A stretch of 64,000 nucleotides of DNA from Bacillota bacterium (GTDB lineage Bacteria; Bacillota; SHA-98; UBA4971), in the NCBI GenBank assembly GCA_014360195.1, contig JACIXY010000001.1, positions 62,001-126,000 on the forward strand, written 5' to 3'. Of the stretch, positions 1 to 8,753 are shown in pieces (the stretch's first letter is position 1; each line of letters starts with the position of its first letter). The notes beneath the pieces are model-generated. The model was not told the DNA's origin. It ran no database searches and saw nothing but the letters and a program-made list of their open reading frames with translations. Position numbers and translations under genes: made by a program.

Positions 1-2
1 CG

Positions 3-521
3 CCCGGGAACACCGAGCAGACTGTGACTTGCGGCCTCGACACGCAGATATACAGGAACAGCGTCGCCACCAGCCTGGACAAGCTCCTGCGCGGCGACGA
101 CGTGTACGTGGTGGCCGACGCGACGGGCGAACCCAAATTCATTAAGGCACGCGGCCTCGTCACAAAGGATGACGTGACAGCCAAGGTGAGCATCCTCTCG
201 AAGGGCACGCTCACCCCATCGGACGTGGAGGCGCTGGCGCGCGGCGATTGGAACTCGGTTAAGGAAGGCCTACAACCCAGGCTCATCGAGCGGCTTACTG
301 AGCGCGGCCTGACCAAAGAGGAAGCGACGAGCCTGGTCAACCAGAACTGGACCGAGCTTGGGGATCTCGCGAAAAAGCGGCTCGCCGACGCGCTCTCGGC
401 CGAGCTCGGCATATCATCGGACCTCATTACGGCCGTCCTCAACCAGGACTGGAAGCTTGCGAAAACCTACGGCGAGATCGAGGTGGCGCAGTACCTGCTT
501 GCCAAGCTCCTGAACCTCTAG
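3..521 (+). CDS. Hypothetical protein, 5'-truncated by window edge
   Basis: The reading frame is open from the window edge to the TAG at 519-521, so only the C-terminal part (about 172 residues) is visible. It begins with a short beta-rich stretch (QIYRNSVATSLDKLLRGDD, then VYVVAD) and continues with three helical repeats that share a pattern of an acidic or polar helix followed by LVNQNWTELG-like or VLNQDWKLAK-like turns. No catalytic motif is visible. I do not recognise the family. The gene precedes polA on the same strand but is separated from it by a strong terminator. The GTG at 24 is probably internal rather than a true start. Confidence 0.6.
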   Translation, partial: PGNTEQTVTCGLDTQIYRNSVATSLDKLLRGDDVYVVADATGEPKFIKARGLVTKDDVTAKVSILSKGTLTPSDVEALARGDWNSVKEGLQPRLIERLTERGLTKEEATSLVNQNWTELGDLAKKRLADALSAELGISSDLITAVLNQDWKLAKTYGEIEVAQYLLAKLLNL

Positions 522-609
522 CTGCGTCTACGATGTTGCCCGATTTGCCGGTCGGGTGCCGACCCCCTATGAGTCAGGTCTGACCGGCGTCCGACTATCG
601 GTATGCGAC

Positions 610-660
610 GACCGGCGCTGACCCCCAGAGCCACGGACAGGGGGCGGGGCCGGTCTTTTT
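610..660 (+). terminator. Intrinsic terminator before polA
   Basis: GACCGGC at 610-616 pairs with GCCGGTC at 649-655, and an inner CCCCC/GGGGG stem follows. The hairpin ends in TTTTT at 656-660. It closes the transcript of the partial upstream gene. Confidence 0.75.
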
Positions 661-792
661 AGACCTTTGCGTGGCGAACCGTGCCGTTTTCTCCGCTGCC
701 CTGCAGGAATCTCGCGGCATATGAGGAAGAAACTGATGATGCTTGCACGGCGGGCGCATACTAATCCAGGCCGGTCCGGGCCGGGCGGGGGC

Positions 793-3732
793 ATGAAGAT
801 GGCACGGAAGAAGTTTGTTATCATCGATGGCAACAGCCTCGCAAACCGCGCGTTCTACGCCATCCAGGCCGACCTCAGCACGAAAAGCGGCGAGCGCACG
901 AACGCCGTGTACGGCTTCGCCAACATGCTATTGCGCCTCATCGACGAGGAGAAACCCGACTTCCTCGCGGTAGCCTTCGACAAAGCGGCGCCCACCTTCA
1001 GGCACCTCCAGTACGATGGATACAAGGCTACCCGGAAAGGCATGCCCGACGAGCTTGCGTCCCAGATGCCGCTCATCAAGGAGCTTGTGGAGGCCTTCCG
1101 CGCCCCGGTCCTGGAGATCGACGGCTACGAGGCCGACGACATCATCGGGACGGTGACGAAGAGGGCCGAGGAGGCGGGCTACGAGTCCCTCATCGTGACC
1201 GGGGACAGGGACACGCTCCAGCTTGTCTCGCCGCTCACCCGCGCCATGATAACGAAGAAGGGCATCAGCGAGATGGAGACGTTCGACGAGGCCGCGGTGA
1301 AAGAGCGCTTCGGCGTCGCTCCCGGCCAGGTGCCCGACCTGAAGGGTCTTGCGGGCGACGCGTCCGACAACATCCCCGGGGTGCCCGGCATCGGTGAGAA
1401 GACCGCCGTGAAGTTGATCCAGACCATCGGCGGCATTGAGGACATCCTCCGCGAGATCGACAGTGTAGAGCCCGCCCGGGCGCGCGAGCTCATCCGCCAA
1501 CACGCGGAGCAAGCCGAGCTTTCAAAGAAGCTGTCCACGATAGAACGGGAGGTCCCCATCGATTTCGATCTGGATAGGTGCCGGCTGGAAGAGCCAGACT
1601 ACGCGAAACTGGCGGCGCTCTTCAGGCGTCTCGAATTCCGCAGCCTCCTCAGGCGCCTTGAGCCGAAGATGCCGCTCGAGGCGAAAGTAGAAGCAGAGCT
1701 AGGGGCAGAGGCGGAGGCCAGGGCGAACGCGAAGCCGAAGGTGAAGGCGGCGCAGGGCGCGCCGTCCGTAGGAAGCCTGTTCGATGAGGAGGAGGTGCGA
1801 CCGGGCGAAGCGCGCCAGGCGGGGGCGTACGCGACCTGCGACGAGGCGGAGGAGGGGCCGGAGGCTGCTACTTGCAGGGCGGAGGCAGTGGCGGCCGCAG
1901 GCGGAGGCCGCTGCGTGACCGTGGCGGACCTCGACGGTGTCCGGGCGCTCGCGCGCGACCTTGCGGCGGCGAAAGACTTCACCTTCGACATAGTCGCTGA
2001 CGGCCCCGACTCGATGCGCTCGGGCCTCGTCGGCATGGCGTTCGCCATTCCCGACGGCAGGGCGTTCTACCTGCCCTTCGCCCACTCGTACCTGGGGGCG
2101 CCTGGTCTCCCGGAGAAGGCGGCTCTCGACATCCTCAAGCCTGTCTTCGAGGACGAGGAGATCACCAAGGTGTGCCACGACGCCAAGCCCAAGATGATCC
2201 ACCTTCGCAGGCGGGGCGTTGGGCTTGAGGGCCTTTATTTCGATACCATGATCGGCGCCTACCTGGTGAATCCCGAGCGCAGGACCGATCTCGAGCACGT
2301 AATCCGCGATCAGCTCGGGGAGGATGTGCCGTCTCTTGAGGCGCTCTTCTCGCGCGCAGGGCGTGGCGGGCTCCCGAGGACCATCGCCGAAGCGCAGGCC
2401 GACGCTGTGAGGGACGCCGTCTGCGGAGGCCTCGTCCTGCTTCCGCGCCTTCGCGAGACTCTCACGAAAAAGCTCATGGACTTCGGCATGCAAAAGCTCT
2501 TTTGCTCTGTGGAGATGCCATTGGTCGCTGTTCTTGCCGACATGGAGATGACGGGCGTCGCGGTGGACCCGGAGGGGCTGCGCCGGCTTTCACGCGACAT
2601 GGCTTTGCGCATGGCCGAACTCGAGCAGGAAATCTACCGGCTTGCCGGGGAGGAGTTCAACATCAACTCTCCGAGGCAGCTCGGCCACGTGCTTTTCGAA
2701 AAGCTGGGCCTGCCTGCAGTGAAGAAGACAAAGACCGGTTATTCCACAGACGCGGAGGTGCTGGAGGAGCTTTCGTCGCACCACCACATTGCCGCGAAGA
2801 TCGTGGAGTATCGGGAGATCGCCAAGCTGAAAGGGACGTACGCCGACGCGCTGGCGGCCCTCATAAACCCCGCCACCGGGCGCATCCACACGACGTTCAA
2901 CCAGACCGTGACAGCGACGGGCAGGCTGTCCAGCAGCGATCCCAACCTCCAGAACATACCCATTCGGAAGGAGGAGGGGCGCCGCATCCGGGCGGTGTTT
3001 GTTCCGGGCAAGGCGCATAGTCTTATACTGAGCGCAGACTACTCCCAGATCGAGCTCCGGGTGCTGGCGCACTTCTCGCGGGATGAGGCGCTCGTAGAAT
3101 CATTCCGGCGCGACGAGGACGTTCATGCGCGCACGGCGGCTTCGGTTTTCGGGGTCGACATCCGCGACGTGACCCCGGAGATGAGGAGCAGGGCCAAGGC
3201 GGTGAACTTCGGCATAGTGTATGGTATCAGCGACTTCGGCCTCGCGAAGGGTGTGGGGATCTCCAGGAAGGAAGCCGCCAGATTCATAGACGCGTATTTC
3301 CGCCACTACCGCGGGGTGAAGAAGTACCTGGACGAGGTGGTGGAGGCGGCGCGGCGAGACGGTTACGTCACCACCCTCCTGAACAGGCGCCGGTACCTAC
3401 CCGACCTCAACAGCAAGAATGTGCCTGCAAGGAAGTTCGCGGAAAGAACTGCGATGAACACGCCCATCCAGGGCACCGCGGCGGACATCATAAAGCTTGC
3501 CATGGTGAACGTCCACCGGGAGCTTGGAAGGCGAGGCCTGGCGAGTAAGATGATCCTCCAGGTCCACGACGAGCTCGTTTTCGAGGTGCCCGAGAGCGAG
3601 CTTGCCGAGGTGGCGGCGCTGGCGAGGAAGACGATGGAGGAGGCGGTGACCCTCGACGTGCCGTTGAAGGTAGACGTCAAAGCCGGGCCCAACTGGCTCG
3701 ATCTCAGCGAGGTGGCAGCAAGAAATGTTTGA
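793..3732 (+). CDS. polA: DNA polymerase I
   Basis: A 979-residue family A DNA polymerase acting in replication repair and Okazaki fragment processing. The N-terminus holds a 5'-3' exonuclease domain (IIDGNSLANRAFYA near the start, then EADDIIGTV and TGDRDTLQLV, then the helix-hairpin-helix region GDASDNIPGVPGIGEKTA). A long Ala/Glu-rich linker follows. The 3'-5' exonuclease domain is present in outline but lacks the metal-binding DxE (FDIVADGPDS instead of FDTETTG), so proofreading is probably absent, as in Bacillus and Thermus enzymes. Polymerase motifs are intact: A (DYSQIELRVLAHFSRD, about residue 748), B (RAKAVNFGIVYGIS, about 801) and C (QVHDELVFEV, about 923). I chose ATG 793 over the upstream 667 start because the family begins at this point; ATG 799 is an alternative. 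Confidence 0.95.
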   Translation: MKMARKKFVIIDGNSLANRAFYAIQADLSTKSGERTNAVYGFANMLLRLIDEEKPDFLAVAFDKAAPTFRHLQYDGYKATRKGMPDELASQMPLIKELVEAFRAPVLEIDGYEADDIIGTVTKRAEEAGYESLIVTGDRDTLQLVSPLTRAMITKKGISEMETFDEAAVKERFGVAPGQVPDLKGLAGDASDNIPGVPGIGEKTAVKLIQTIGGIEDILREIDSVEPARARELIRQHAEQAELSKKLSTIEREVPIDFDLDRCRLEEPDYAKLAALFRRLEFRSLLRRLEPKMPLEAKVEAELGAEAEARANAKPKVKAAQGAPSVGSLFDEEEVRPGEARQAGAYATCDEAEEGPEAATCRAEAVAAAGGGRCVTVADLDGVRALARDLAAAKDFTFDIVADGPDSMRSGLVGMAFAIPDGRAFYLPFAHSYLGAPGLPEKAALDILKPVFEDEEITKVCHDAKPKMIHLRRRGVGLEGLYFDTMIGAYLVNPERRTDLEHVIRDQLGEDVPSLEALFSRAGRGGLPRTIAEAQADAVRDAVCGGLVLLPRLRETLTKKLMDFGMQKLFCSVEMPLVAVLADMEMTGVAVDPEGLRRLSRDMALRMAELEQEIYRLAGEEFNINSPRQLGHVLFEKLGLPAVKKTKTGYSTDAEVLEELSSHHHIAAKIVEYREIAKLKGTYADALAALINPATGRIHTTFNQTVTATGRLSSSDPNLQNIPIRKEEGRRIRAVFVPGKAHSLILSADYSQIELRVLAHFSRDEALVESFRRDEDVHARTAASVFGVDIRDVTPEMRSRAKAVNFGIVYGISDFGLAKGVGISRKEAARFIDAYFRHYRGVKKYLDEVVEAARRDGYVTTLLNRRRYLPDLNSKNVPARKFAERTAMNTPIQGTAADIIKLAMVNVHRELGRRGLASKMILQVHDELVFEVPESELAEVAALARKTMEEAVTLDVPLKVDVKAGPNWLDLSEVAARNV

Positions 3733-4111
3733 GTTGGCCTCAAAGTGCAGAAGGAGAATTTGGCATCGTGTAGAATAATAGGGGCAGTGTGGAGCCAACA
3801 GCAATCATTGACATCCCAGTTAGTCCCCTATATCATTGGAAAAGAAGCCCGGTGTTTGACTGTTGTTTGTGTGTTCAACTTTAGCCACGTAGCCGGAAAG
3901 GAGGTGAAACCCCAGAGGTTAGCTACGCGGCTAAGTAAACGAATACGCATGCATACGATGTAGCTTCATCGCAGCACACGTCGGAACAAGTGACGCAGCG
4001 GAGATCCTCGGGGAACGCACGAGGTCGTGAGGAAACAAGGTGACTCATGACGGAGGTTTCCCCCGGGGTCTCAACAAGAGACAAAAAAGTAACCAGTAAG
4101 GGGGAAAGAAA
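3733..4111 (+). promoter_or_regulatory. Long structured leader of the barrel-protein gene
   Basis: No gene is supported in these 379 bases. A 13-bp stem with one mismatch (TTAGCCACGTAGC at 3882-3894 with GCTACGCGGCTAA at 3922-3934) closes a loop containing AAAGGAGGTGA, a near-full match to the anti-Shine-Dalgarno sequence, with no start codon at usable distance. A small hairpin CACGA/TCGTG lies near 4018-4029, and GGAAAC/GTTTCC pairing is possible near 4031-4065. TTGACT at 3857-3862 could be a -35 box but no good -10 follows. A long structured leader would fit a highly expressed envelope protein. It matches no riboswitch I know. Confidence 0.4.
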
Positions 4112-5944
4112 ATGAGGAAAAGCCTGGGAATAGTCCTCGCCGTTCTCCTGGTGGCGGCCATGTCCGTCCCGGCCATGGGCGCGACGCTCAAGGTGAGCGG
4201 CAAGTACGTGGGCGAGGTCGTCTATGACGGCGGGCTCGTTTACTCGAAGAACCCGTACGCATTCGATGGGAACAGCGTCAGAAACGAGTACAAGGTTGTG
4301 GACCTTCTGAGAATGTCCACCCTGTATCTCAACATCGACTTCGCCGAGGGCGAGGTAATGTCGGCTCACATCCCGCTCCGGCTGTACAAGGCTGACGTAT
4401 TAACGGTCGAGCAGAACCCCGACGACAAGTACCTGTTCGTCTTCAAAGGCGCGCCGCTCGTGCTGAGCCTGACTGACGCAACATCCGGCGACTACGCGTT
4501 CGCGAGCTTCGGCGATCCGCTTGGCCTGGTAAAGTCCATCGGCACCGGCGCGCGTGCGACGTTCAAGGCGGCAGGCCAGCCGTTCGGGCTCGGGTTCACC
4601 AGCTATTTCATAGCTATGGATCCTAAGGCGACTACGTATCCCAGATATGCGCTCGGTCGTGTCACCTACGGGCTTGCGAGCGGGCACACCCTCGGCGCGA
4701 TCTACGCTGCCAAGGAAGGTACTGACAAGTCGGTGCTGGTGAACGTCGAGGCCGATGTCACCGGTCCGCTTCCGGTGTCTGAGGGGGCCAAGTTCACGGC
4801 AGCTCTCGCGCTGGAGAGAACCCAGGAAGCCGGTGTGTGGAGCAATCCCGTGAACGCATTCGAGGTCAACGTCTCTGGTATCGCGGCCGGCAACTTCACT
4901 CTAAGTGGTAACGTCCGCGCGGTCGATCCTGAGTTCGAAGCGGTCGCCCCTTACGAGAGCGACGCCGTAACATTCAAGGGCAAGCGTCAACTCCAGGGCG
5001 AGGCCGTTACCAACGTAAACATCGGCGGCCAGGCCGTCAAGTTGACCCTTGGCGACGACTACCGTGTGGCGTATGACGGAAGCCTGAACGATGCTGCGTA
5101 CAACAAGATCTACGGCAAGGGCGAATTCAGCCCGTCCGAGCCCGTAAAAGTTACCGTCGGCGGGTTCTATCAGGACTTCCTGATAAAGACTGGCCCTGTC
5201 GCTGACGACAACAGGAAGAACATCTACGGCAATGTCGAGTACACTCCTGCTGAGAACATCACCGTGACCGGCGGCGCCCAGTGGATGAGCGCGAACCTCG
5301 GGACGGCAGAAGGGTCCGGTTTCAAGCTCGACGGCTCTGCCGAGGTGAAGCCGGCAGCGGGCGTGCTCGTCAAGGGCAGTGCTGCATACGAAAGCGGCAG
5401 GTATGACTTCATCGACGGGGACACCGTTACGGGTAGCCACACGCGCCTGGATGCCGAGGCGTACGCCGAGGCGAAGCAGACCTTTGTGCCGGCCGGGATC
5501 AAGCAGGTTGACACGACACTTGCCGGCCTTGCCAGAGGCGTGTGGCTCTCGTCGCCCGACGCGCAGACGACCTACGTCGGCTATGCAGATGCGAACATCA
5601 TCCTGAACGATCTCTTCAGCAACAAGATCGCTGTGATGAGCGGCAAGAGCACGGAGGTTGCGGACCACTACTTCACCACCGTGTACAACAAGTTCACCTA
5701 CACGGTGTCGTCGAACAGCACCTTCGAGCTCGGGTACACGTACAAGAACAACAAGGGTACGTTGGATGCCGCGTACACTGTGAAGCTCGGCGACAGCACG
5801 ATCAAGTTGAGCTACGGTGCGAGCGGCCTTAGCGACCCGTGCGACAACGACTTCGACGACGGGAGGCCGTGGGCGTGGCTATGCACTGCTAGCATCGAGC
5901 CGAACCCCGACTTCTACAAGCTGACGATCACCATCCCGTTCTAA
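4112..5944 (+). CDS. Exported beta-barrel (porin-like) protein
   Basis: A 610-residue protein with a clear signal peptide (MRKSLGIVLAVLLVAAMSVPAMGA, cleavage about residue 24) preceded by a good ribosome site (AAGGGGGAAAG). The mature chain alternates polar and hydrophobic residues throughout, is rich in Tyr, Gly, Thr and Val, and ends in FYKLTITIPF, the C-terminal aromatic strand expected of outer-membrane beta-barrels recognised by the BAM machinery. There is no SLH domain, cysteine is nearly absent, and no enzymatic motif is visible. A terminator follows directly. It occupies the place where Bacillus carries mutM between polA and ytaF. It could instead be an S-layer-type surface protein; the C-terminal Phe favours a barrel. 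Confidence 0.65.
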   Translation: MRKSLGIVLAVLLVAAMSVPAMGATLKVSGKYVGEVVYDGGLVYSKNPYAFDGNSVRNEYKVVDLLRMSTLYLNIDFAEGEVMSAHIPLRLYKADVLTVEQNPDDKYLFVFKGAPLVLSLTDATSGDYAFASFGDPLGLVKSIGTGARATFKAAGQPFGLGFTSYFIAMDPKATTYPRYALGRVTYGLASGHTLGAIYAAKEGTDKSVLVNVEADVTGPLPVSEGAKFTAALALERTQEAGVWSNPVNAFEVNVSGIAAGNFTLSGNVRAVDPEFEAVAPYESDAVTFKGKRQLQGEAVTNVNIGGQAVKLTLGDDYRVAYDGSLNDAAYNKIYGKGEFSPSEPVKVTVGGFYQDFLIKTGPVADDNRKNIYGNVEYTPAENITVTGGAQWMSANLGTAEGSGFKLDGSAEVKPAAGVLVKGSAAYESGRYDFIDGDTVTGSHTRLDAEAYAEAKQTFVPAGIKQVDTTLAGLARGVWLSSPDAQTTYVGYADANIILNDLFSNKIAVMSGKSTEVADHYFTTVYNKFTYTVSSNSTFELGYTYKNNKGTLDAAYTVKLGDSTIKLSYGASGLSDPCDNDFDDGRPWAWLCTASIEPNPDFYKLTITIPF

Positions 5945-5973
5945 GGGGCGGTGTGGCCGACTTGGCCAGAGGG

Positions 5974-6003
5974 AGGCCCCGGGGATAGCCCCGGGGCCTT
6001 CTG
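5974..6003 (+). terminator. Intrinsic terminator after the barrel protein
   Basis: AGGCCCCGGGG at 5974-5984 and CCCCGGGGCCT at 5989-5999 form a perfect 11-bp stem with an ATAG loop, 30 bases after the stop codon. The T tract is short (TTCT), so termination may rely on the very stable stem. Confidence 0.7.
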
Positions 6004-6098
6004 CAATGTACGTGCACCCATCCTCCTCGCGTGCCGTATCGTAGCAATCGGGACCATAGCGACATGGCTCGAAGGTGCGGCGAAGGAGAGATCGATGG

Positions 6099-7055
6099 GT
6101 GCTTGCGGTCTTGCTGTTTGCGATTGCAGTGAGTATCGACGGGTTCGCTGCGGGGGTGGCCGAGGGTTTGCGCGGCATAAAGGTGCCGCTGGGCTCGCTT
6201 CTTGTGATGAACGTGGTGTCTGCTGTGGTTGTGTTCCTGTCCGTGGGCAGCGGGCGAGCTGTCGCAGGATTTCTCACTCCCATTGCGGGTAGACTGATCG
6301 GCGGTGGCATCCTCATGGCGCTCGGGGCATGGATGCTGTGGCGCGGGCGGGCGTCGACCGCATCGGCGGGAGAAGCGCAACGCGTCTCCGGGGCCGCGCA
6401 CGAGAGCGTGGCAGCGAAAGACCGGGAGCTGCCCGGCCTCTCGATGGCTCGTCAGGTCACTGGAAGGCGCGACAGACGAGGGAAGGCCGCAGGCAAGGTT
6501 GCGGACAGACAGATCGATGTGGCTACGTGCCGCGTTGTGTCGAAGGGCGAAGCCGGAAACGGGATTGCGAGTGGAGCTTGTAAGAAACCTGTTTCTGAAG
6601 AGAAAGGCACAGGTGAGGGTAACGATGATGCCGAAGCCATGGGCGACGGCGGCAGGAGCGAGACGGGAGGCACAGCTGTGCGGGCAGCCGAAAGTCGCGA
6701 GACCCGGGGTGCTTTCTTGTGGCCTGCACGGCTTGTGAGATCCTTTGCCATGGTGCCCGGCCTTCTCGACGAGCCTGCACGCGCGGACCTCGACTCGTCC
6801 GGTACGCTTACACCGGGTGAGGCCCTCCTCCTCGGCCTTGCCCTGGCCATCGACGCTCTCGGCGTGGGATTCGGAGCCGGGATGGCGGGGCTTTCGAGCA
6901 CCTTGACGCCGCTTATTGCCGGCGCCACTCAGTTCGTCTTCGTGAGCGCGGGCATCTCCGTCGGGCGGAGGATCAAGACCAGTGCCTTTGCCCCAGGCCT
7001 CGGAAAGGTGCCTGGCGGCATCCTTATCCTTCTCGGGCTCATGAGGCTCAGATAA
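6099..7055 (+). CDS. ytaF: YtaF/MntP-type membrane protein
   Basis: A 318-residue integral membrane protein of the MntP/YtaF group. The two repeat halves carry the family signatures AIAVSIDGFAAG (N-terminal) and ALAIDALGVGFGAGMAG (C-terminal), each opening a set of three membrane helices. In Bacillus, YtaF is a sporulation membrane protein and the related MntP exports manganese; the transported ion here is unknown. The order ytaF then coaE is that of Bacillus. Between the halves lies an unusually long hydrophilic loop of roughly 130 residues rich in Arg, Lys, Glu and Gly. GTG 6099 is chosen because AAGGAGAG lies 8 bases upstream and the protein then starts at the first helix; GTG 6075 is the longer option. 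Confidence 0.8.
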   Translation: MLAVLLFAIAVSIDGFAAGVAEGLRGIKVPLGSLLVMNVVSAVVVFLSVGSGRAVAGFLTPIAGRLIGGGILMALGAWMLWRGRASTASAGEAQRVSGAAHESVAAKDRELPGLSMARQVTGRRDRRGKAAGKVADRQIDVATCRVVSKGEAGNGIASGACKKPVSEEKGTGEGNDDAEAMGDGGRSETGGTAVRAAESRETRGAFLWPARLVRSFAMVPGLLDEPARADLDSSGTLTPGEALLLGLALAIDALGVGFGAGMAGLSSTLTPLIAGATQFVFVSAGISVGRRIKTSAFAPGLGKVPGGILILLGLMRLR

Positions 7056-7176
7056 CAGGCGGGTCTTGCCTGGACGCTGGAGGGGCAACATGAAGGAATT
7101 CGCGGGTCTTCCGCGAATCTCTCCACGCGTGGTTTCTGGCACAGCGTGACTTCTGGCACACCCGGAGGCTAAAGCG

Positions 7177-7782
7177 GTGATCATCGGCGTGACAGGCGGC
7201 ATCGCAAGCGGCAAGAGCTTCGTCTCCTCGGAGCTTGCGCGCCGCAGCGGGGCTTTCGTCATCGACGTGGATCAGATAGCGCGCGAACTCGTCGAGCCCG
7301 GCGAGCCGGCGCTTGAGACCATCATCCGGGAGTTCGGGCCCGAGTTCCGCCGCGACGACGGCACCCTCGACCGCAGGGCTCTTGGCCGGCTCGTGTTCAG
7401 CGACCCCGATGCCCTTGCGCGCCTGAACAGGATCATGTTCCCCCGGCTTCGCGAAGCCACCCAGAAGCAGGTCCGGGAGGCCGCCCGCGAGCACTCCCTT
7501 GTCGTGGTGGATGCTGCTGTCCTCTATGAGGCCGGCCTCGACGCGCTGGTTGACCGCGTCATCTGCGTGACGGCGAACGAGGAGGTGCGCTTGGAGAGGA
7601 TCATGGCGCGAGACGGGCTTTCGCGCCAGGAGGCCCTCGACCGCGTGAAGGCGCAGACAGGTCTCGAAGAGCAGGCTCGCCGGGCAGACTTCGTGGTGGA
7701 CAATTCCGGCGCGCCCGAAGCTACCGCACGGCAGGTGGAGCTAATCCTCGACCGACTCGACTCAAACCTGCGACGGGCGTGA
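7177..7782 (+). CDS. coaE: Dephospho-CoA kinase
   Basis: A 201-residue cytosolic P-loop kinase that phosphorylates the 3'-hydroxyl of dephospho-CoA, the last step of coenzyme A synthesis. The Walker A motif GVTGGIASGKS is at residues 4-14, IDVDQIARELVEPG follows at about 30, and the family segments RRALGRLVFSDPDALARLN and LDALVDRVICV and the lid region RIMARDGLS are all present. Length and order fit the family. The start is GTG 7177; the upstream bases CCCGGAGGCTAAAGCG supply a Shine-Dalgarno site. It follows ytaF as in Bacillus. Confidence 0.95.
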   Translation: MIIGVTGGIASGKSFVSSELARRSGAFVIDVDQIARELVEPGEPALETIIREFGPEFRRDDGTLDRRALGRLVFSDPDALARLNRIMFPRLREATQKQVREAAREHSLVVVDAAVLYEAGLDALVDRVICVTANEEVRLERIMARDGLSRQEALDRVKAQTGLEEQARRADFVVDNSGAPEATARQVELILDRLDSNLRRA

Positions 7783-7919
7783 CGCGACGGGCGTGGCGCG
7801 ACGCGATGCCGCGCGGGGCGGCATGGAATCGCTTGACGTCATGTTAGCTGCCATGCGAATAGATCGCCGCCGCGATGTATATCGAATAGTAACGAACGCG
7901 ACCTCAGGATGGTGAGAGC

Positions 7920-8537
7920 GTGGCAGTAATCAGTCTTCGTCGGGCGGCGCGGTGGGCGCTCACTTTTCTCGGCGTGCTCCTCGGCCTTTATCTTTTCTTT
8001 CACTCCAGGTGGTACCTGGAGCGGGCCTATCCAACCCCTTACAAGGACCTTGTGACGCAGTATTGCGCTGAACACAACGTGGACCCGTTCCTCGTGACCG
8101 CGCTCATGCGCGTGGAGAGCAGGTTCAGGCCTCATGTGGTGTCCGAAAAGGGGGCGCGCGGGCTCATGCAGGTGATGCCGGACACCGGCAGGTGGGTGGC
8201 CCAGGAACTCGGGATGGACCGGTTCGACCCCGAGATGCTCCACGATCCCAGGGTCAACCTTCGCATCGGGACGTGGTACCTGGCGTCGCTCGAGCGCGAG
8301 TTCGGAGGCGACAAGGTGATCGTGCTCGCTGCGTACAACGCTGGGCGCGGGAACGTCCGCAAGTGGCTGGACACAACGCGATGGACAGGGCGAATTGAGG
8401 AGATAGACCGCATCCCATTCCCTGAGACCCGGGATTACGTGAGGAAAGTCCTCAGACTCTACGAGACGTACGTCCGGGTCTATGACGGCCGCTGGTCGGC
8501 GCAGGGCGAGGGGCTGAAAGCGTTTCGTCACTGCTGA
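7920..8537 (+). CDS. Lytic transglycosylase, membrane-anchored
   Basis: A 205-residue SLT-type murein lytic transglycosylase. One N-terminal membrane helix (ALTFLGVLLGLYLFF, about residues 15-30) is an uncleaved anchor or signal. The catalytic Glu lies in LMRVESRFRPHVVS (about residue 64), followed by the fold motifs KGARGLMQVMP, DPRVNLRIGTWYL and AAYNAGRGNV. The enzyme cleaves the MurNAc-GlcNAc bond with 1,6-anhydro product formation in the cell wall. The position after coaE matches the arrangement seen in many Bacillota. The start is GTG 7920. Confidence 0.9.
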   Translation: MAVISLRRAARWALTFLGVLLGLYLFFHSRWYLERAYPTPYKDLVTQYCAEHNVDPFLVTALMRVESRFRPHVVSEKGARGLMQVMPDTGRWVAQELGMDRFDPEMLHDPRVNLRIGTWYLASLEREFGGDKVIVLAAYNAGRGNVRKWLDTTRWTGRIEEIDRIPFPETRDYVRKVLRLYETYVRVYDGRWSAQGEGLKAFRHC

Positions 8538-8620
8538 CCCCCGCCCTGCTGACCCCCGCCGCGCGCGGGGCGGGGCCGCTGCGCCGCAGCTAACCCGTTC
8601 CACTTGGTGGGCGTCCGTGG

Positions 8621-8626
8621 TATAAT
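8621..8626 (+). promoter_or_regulatory. -10 box ahead of nicotinate phosphoribosyltransferase
   Basis: A perfect TATAAT at 8621-8626 stands 128 bases before the start codon; the -35 region (TTCCAC at 8598-8603) is weak. The leader between them holds a GGGGCTGCTCCC-like hairpin, two TTTTAGTTCATT-like blocks and three GCGCCGAT repeats, with AAAGGAG as ribosome site. Confidence 0.45.
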
Positions 8627-8753
8627 CTTGCTTGAGTTGGGGCTGCTCCCATATCGGGGCCGTCTTAGTTCATTCGTTTTAGTTCATTTTAGTAGCCCGC
8701 GCCGATCCTGCGCCGATGATGATGCGCCGATGATGAAAGGAGAATAGCCTGCC

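Noticed and set aside
3882-3934. Known riboswitch (c-di-GMP, c-di-AMP, cobalamin) in the leader of the barrel gene
   Set aside because: None of the conserved cores I know for these classes could be matched.
3745-3963. 72-residue plus-strand frame before the barrel gene
   Set aside because: No similarity, poor ribosome site, and it crosses the structured leader.
5928-7262. Minus-strand frame of 444 residues opposite ytaF
   Set aside because: It lies opposite two well-supported plus-strand genes, has no ribosome site or family motif, and is Arg/Pro-rich as antisense frames in GC-rich DNA are.
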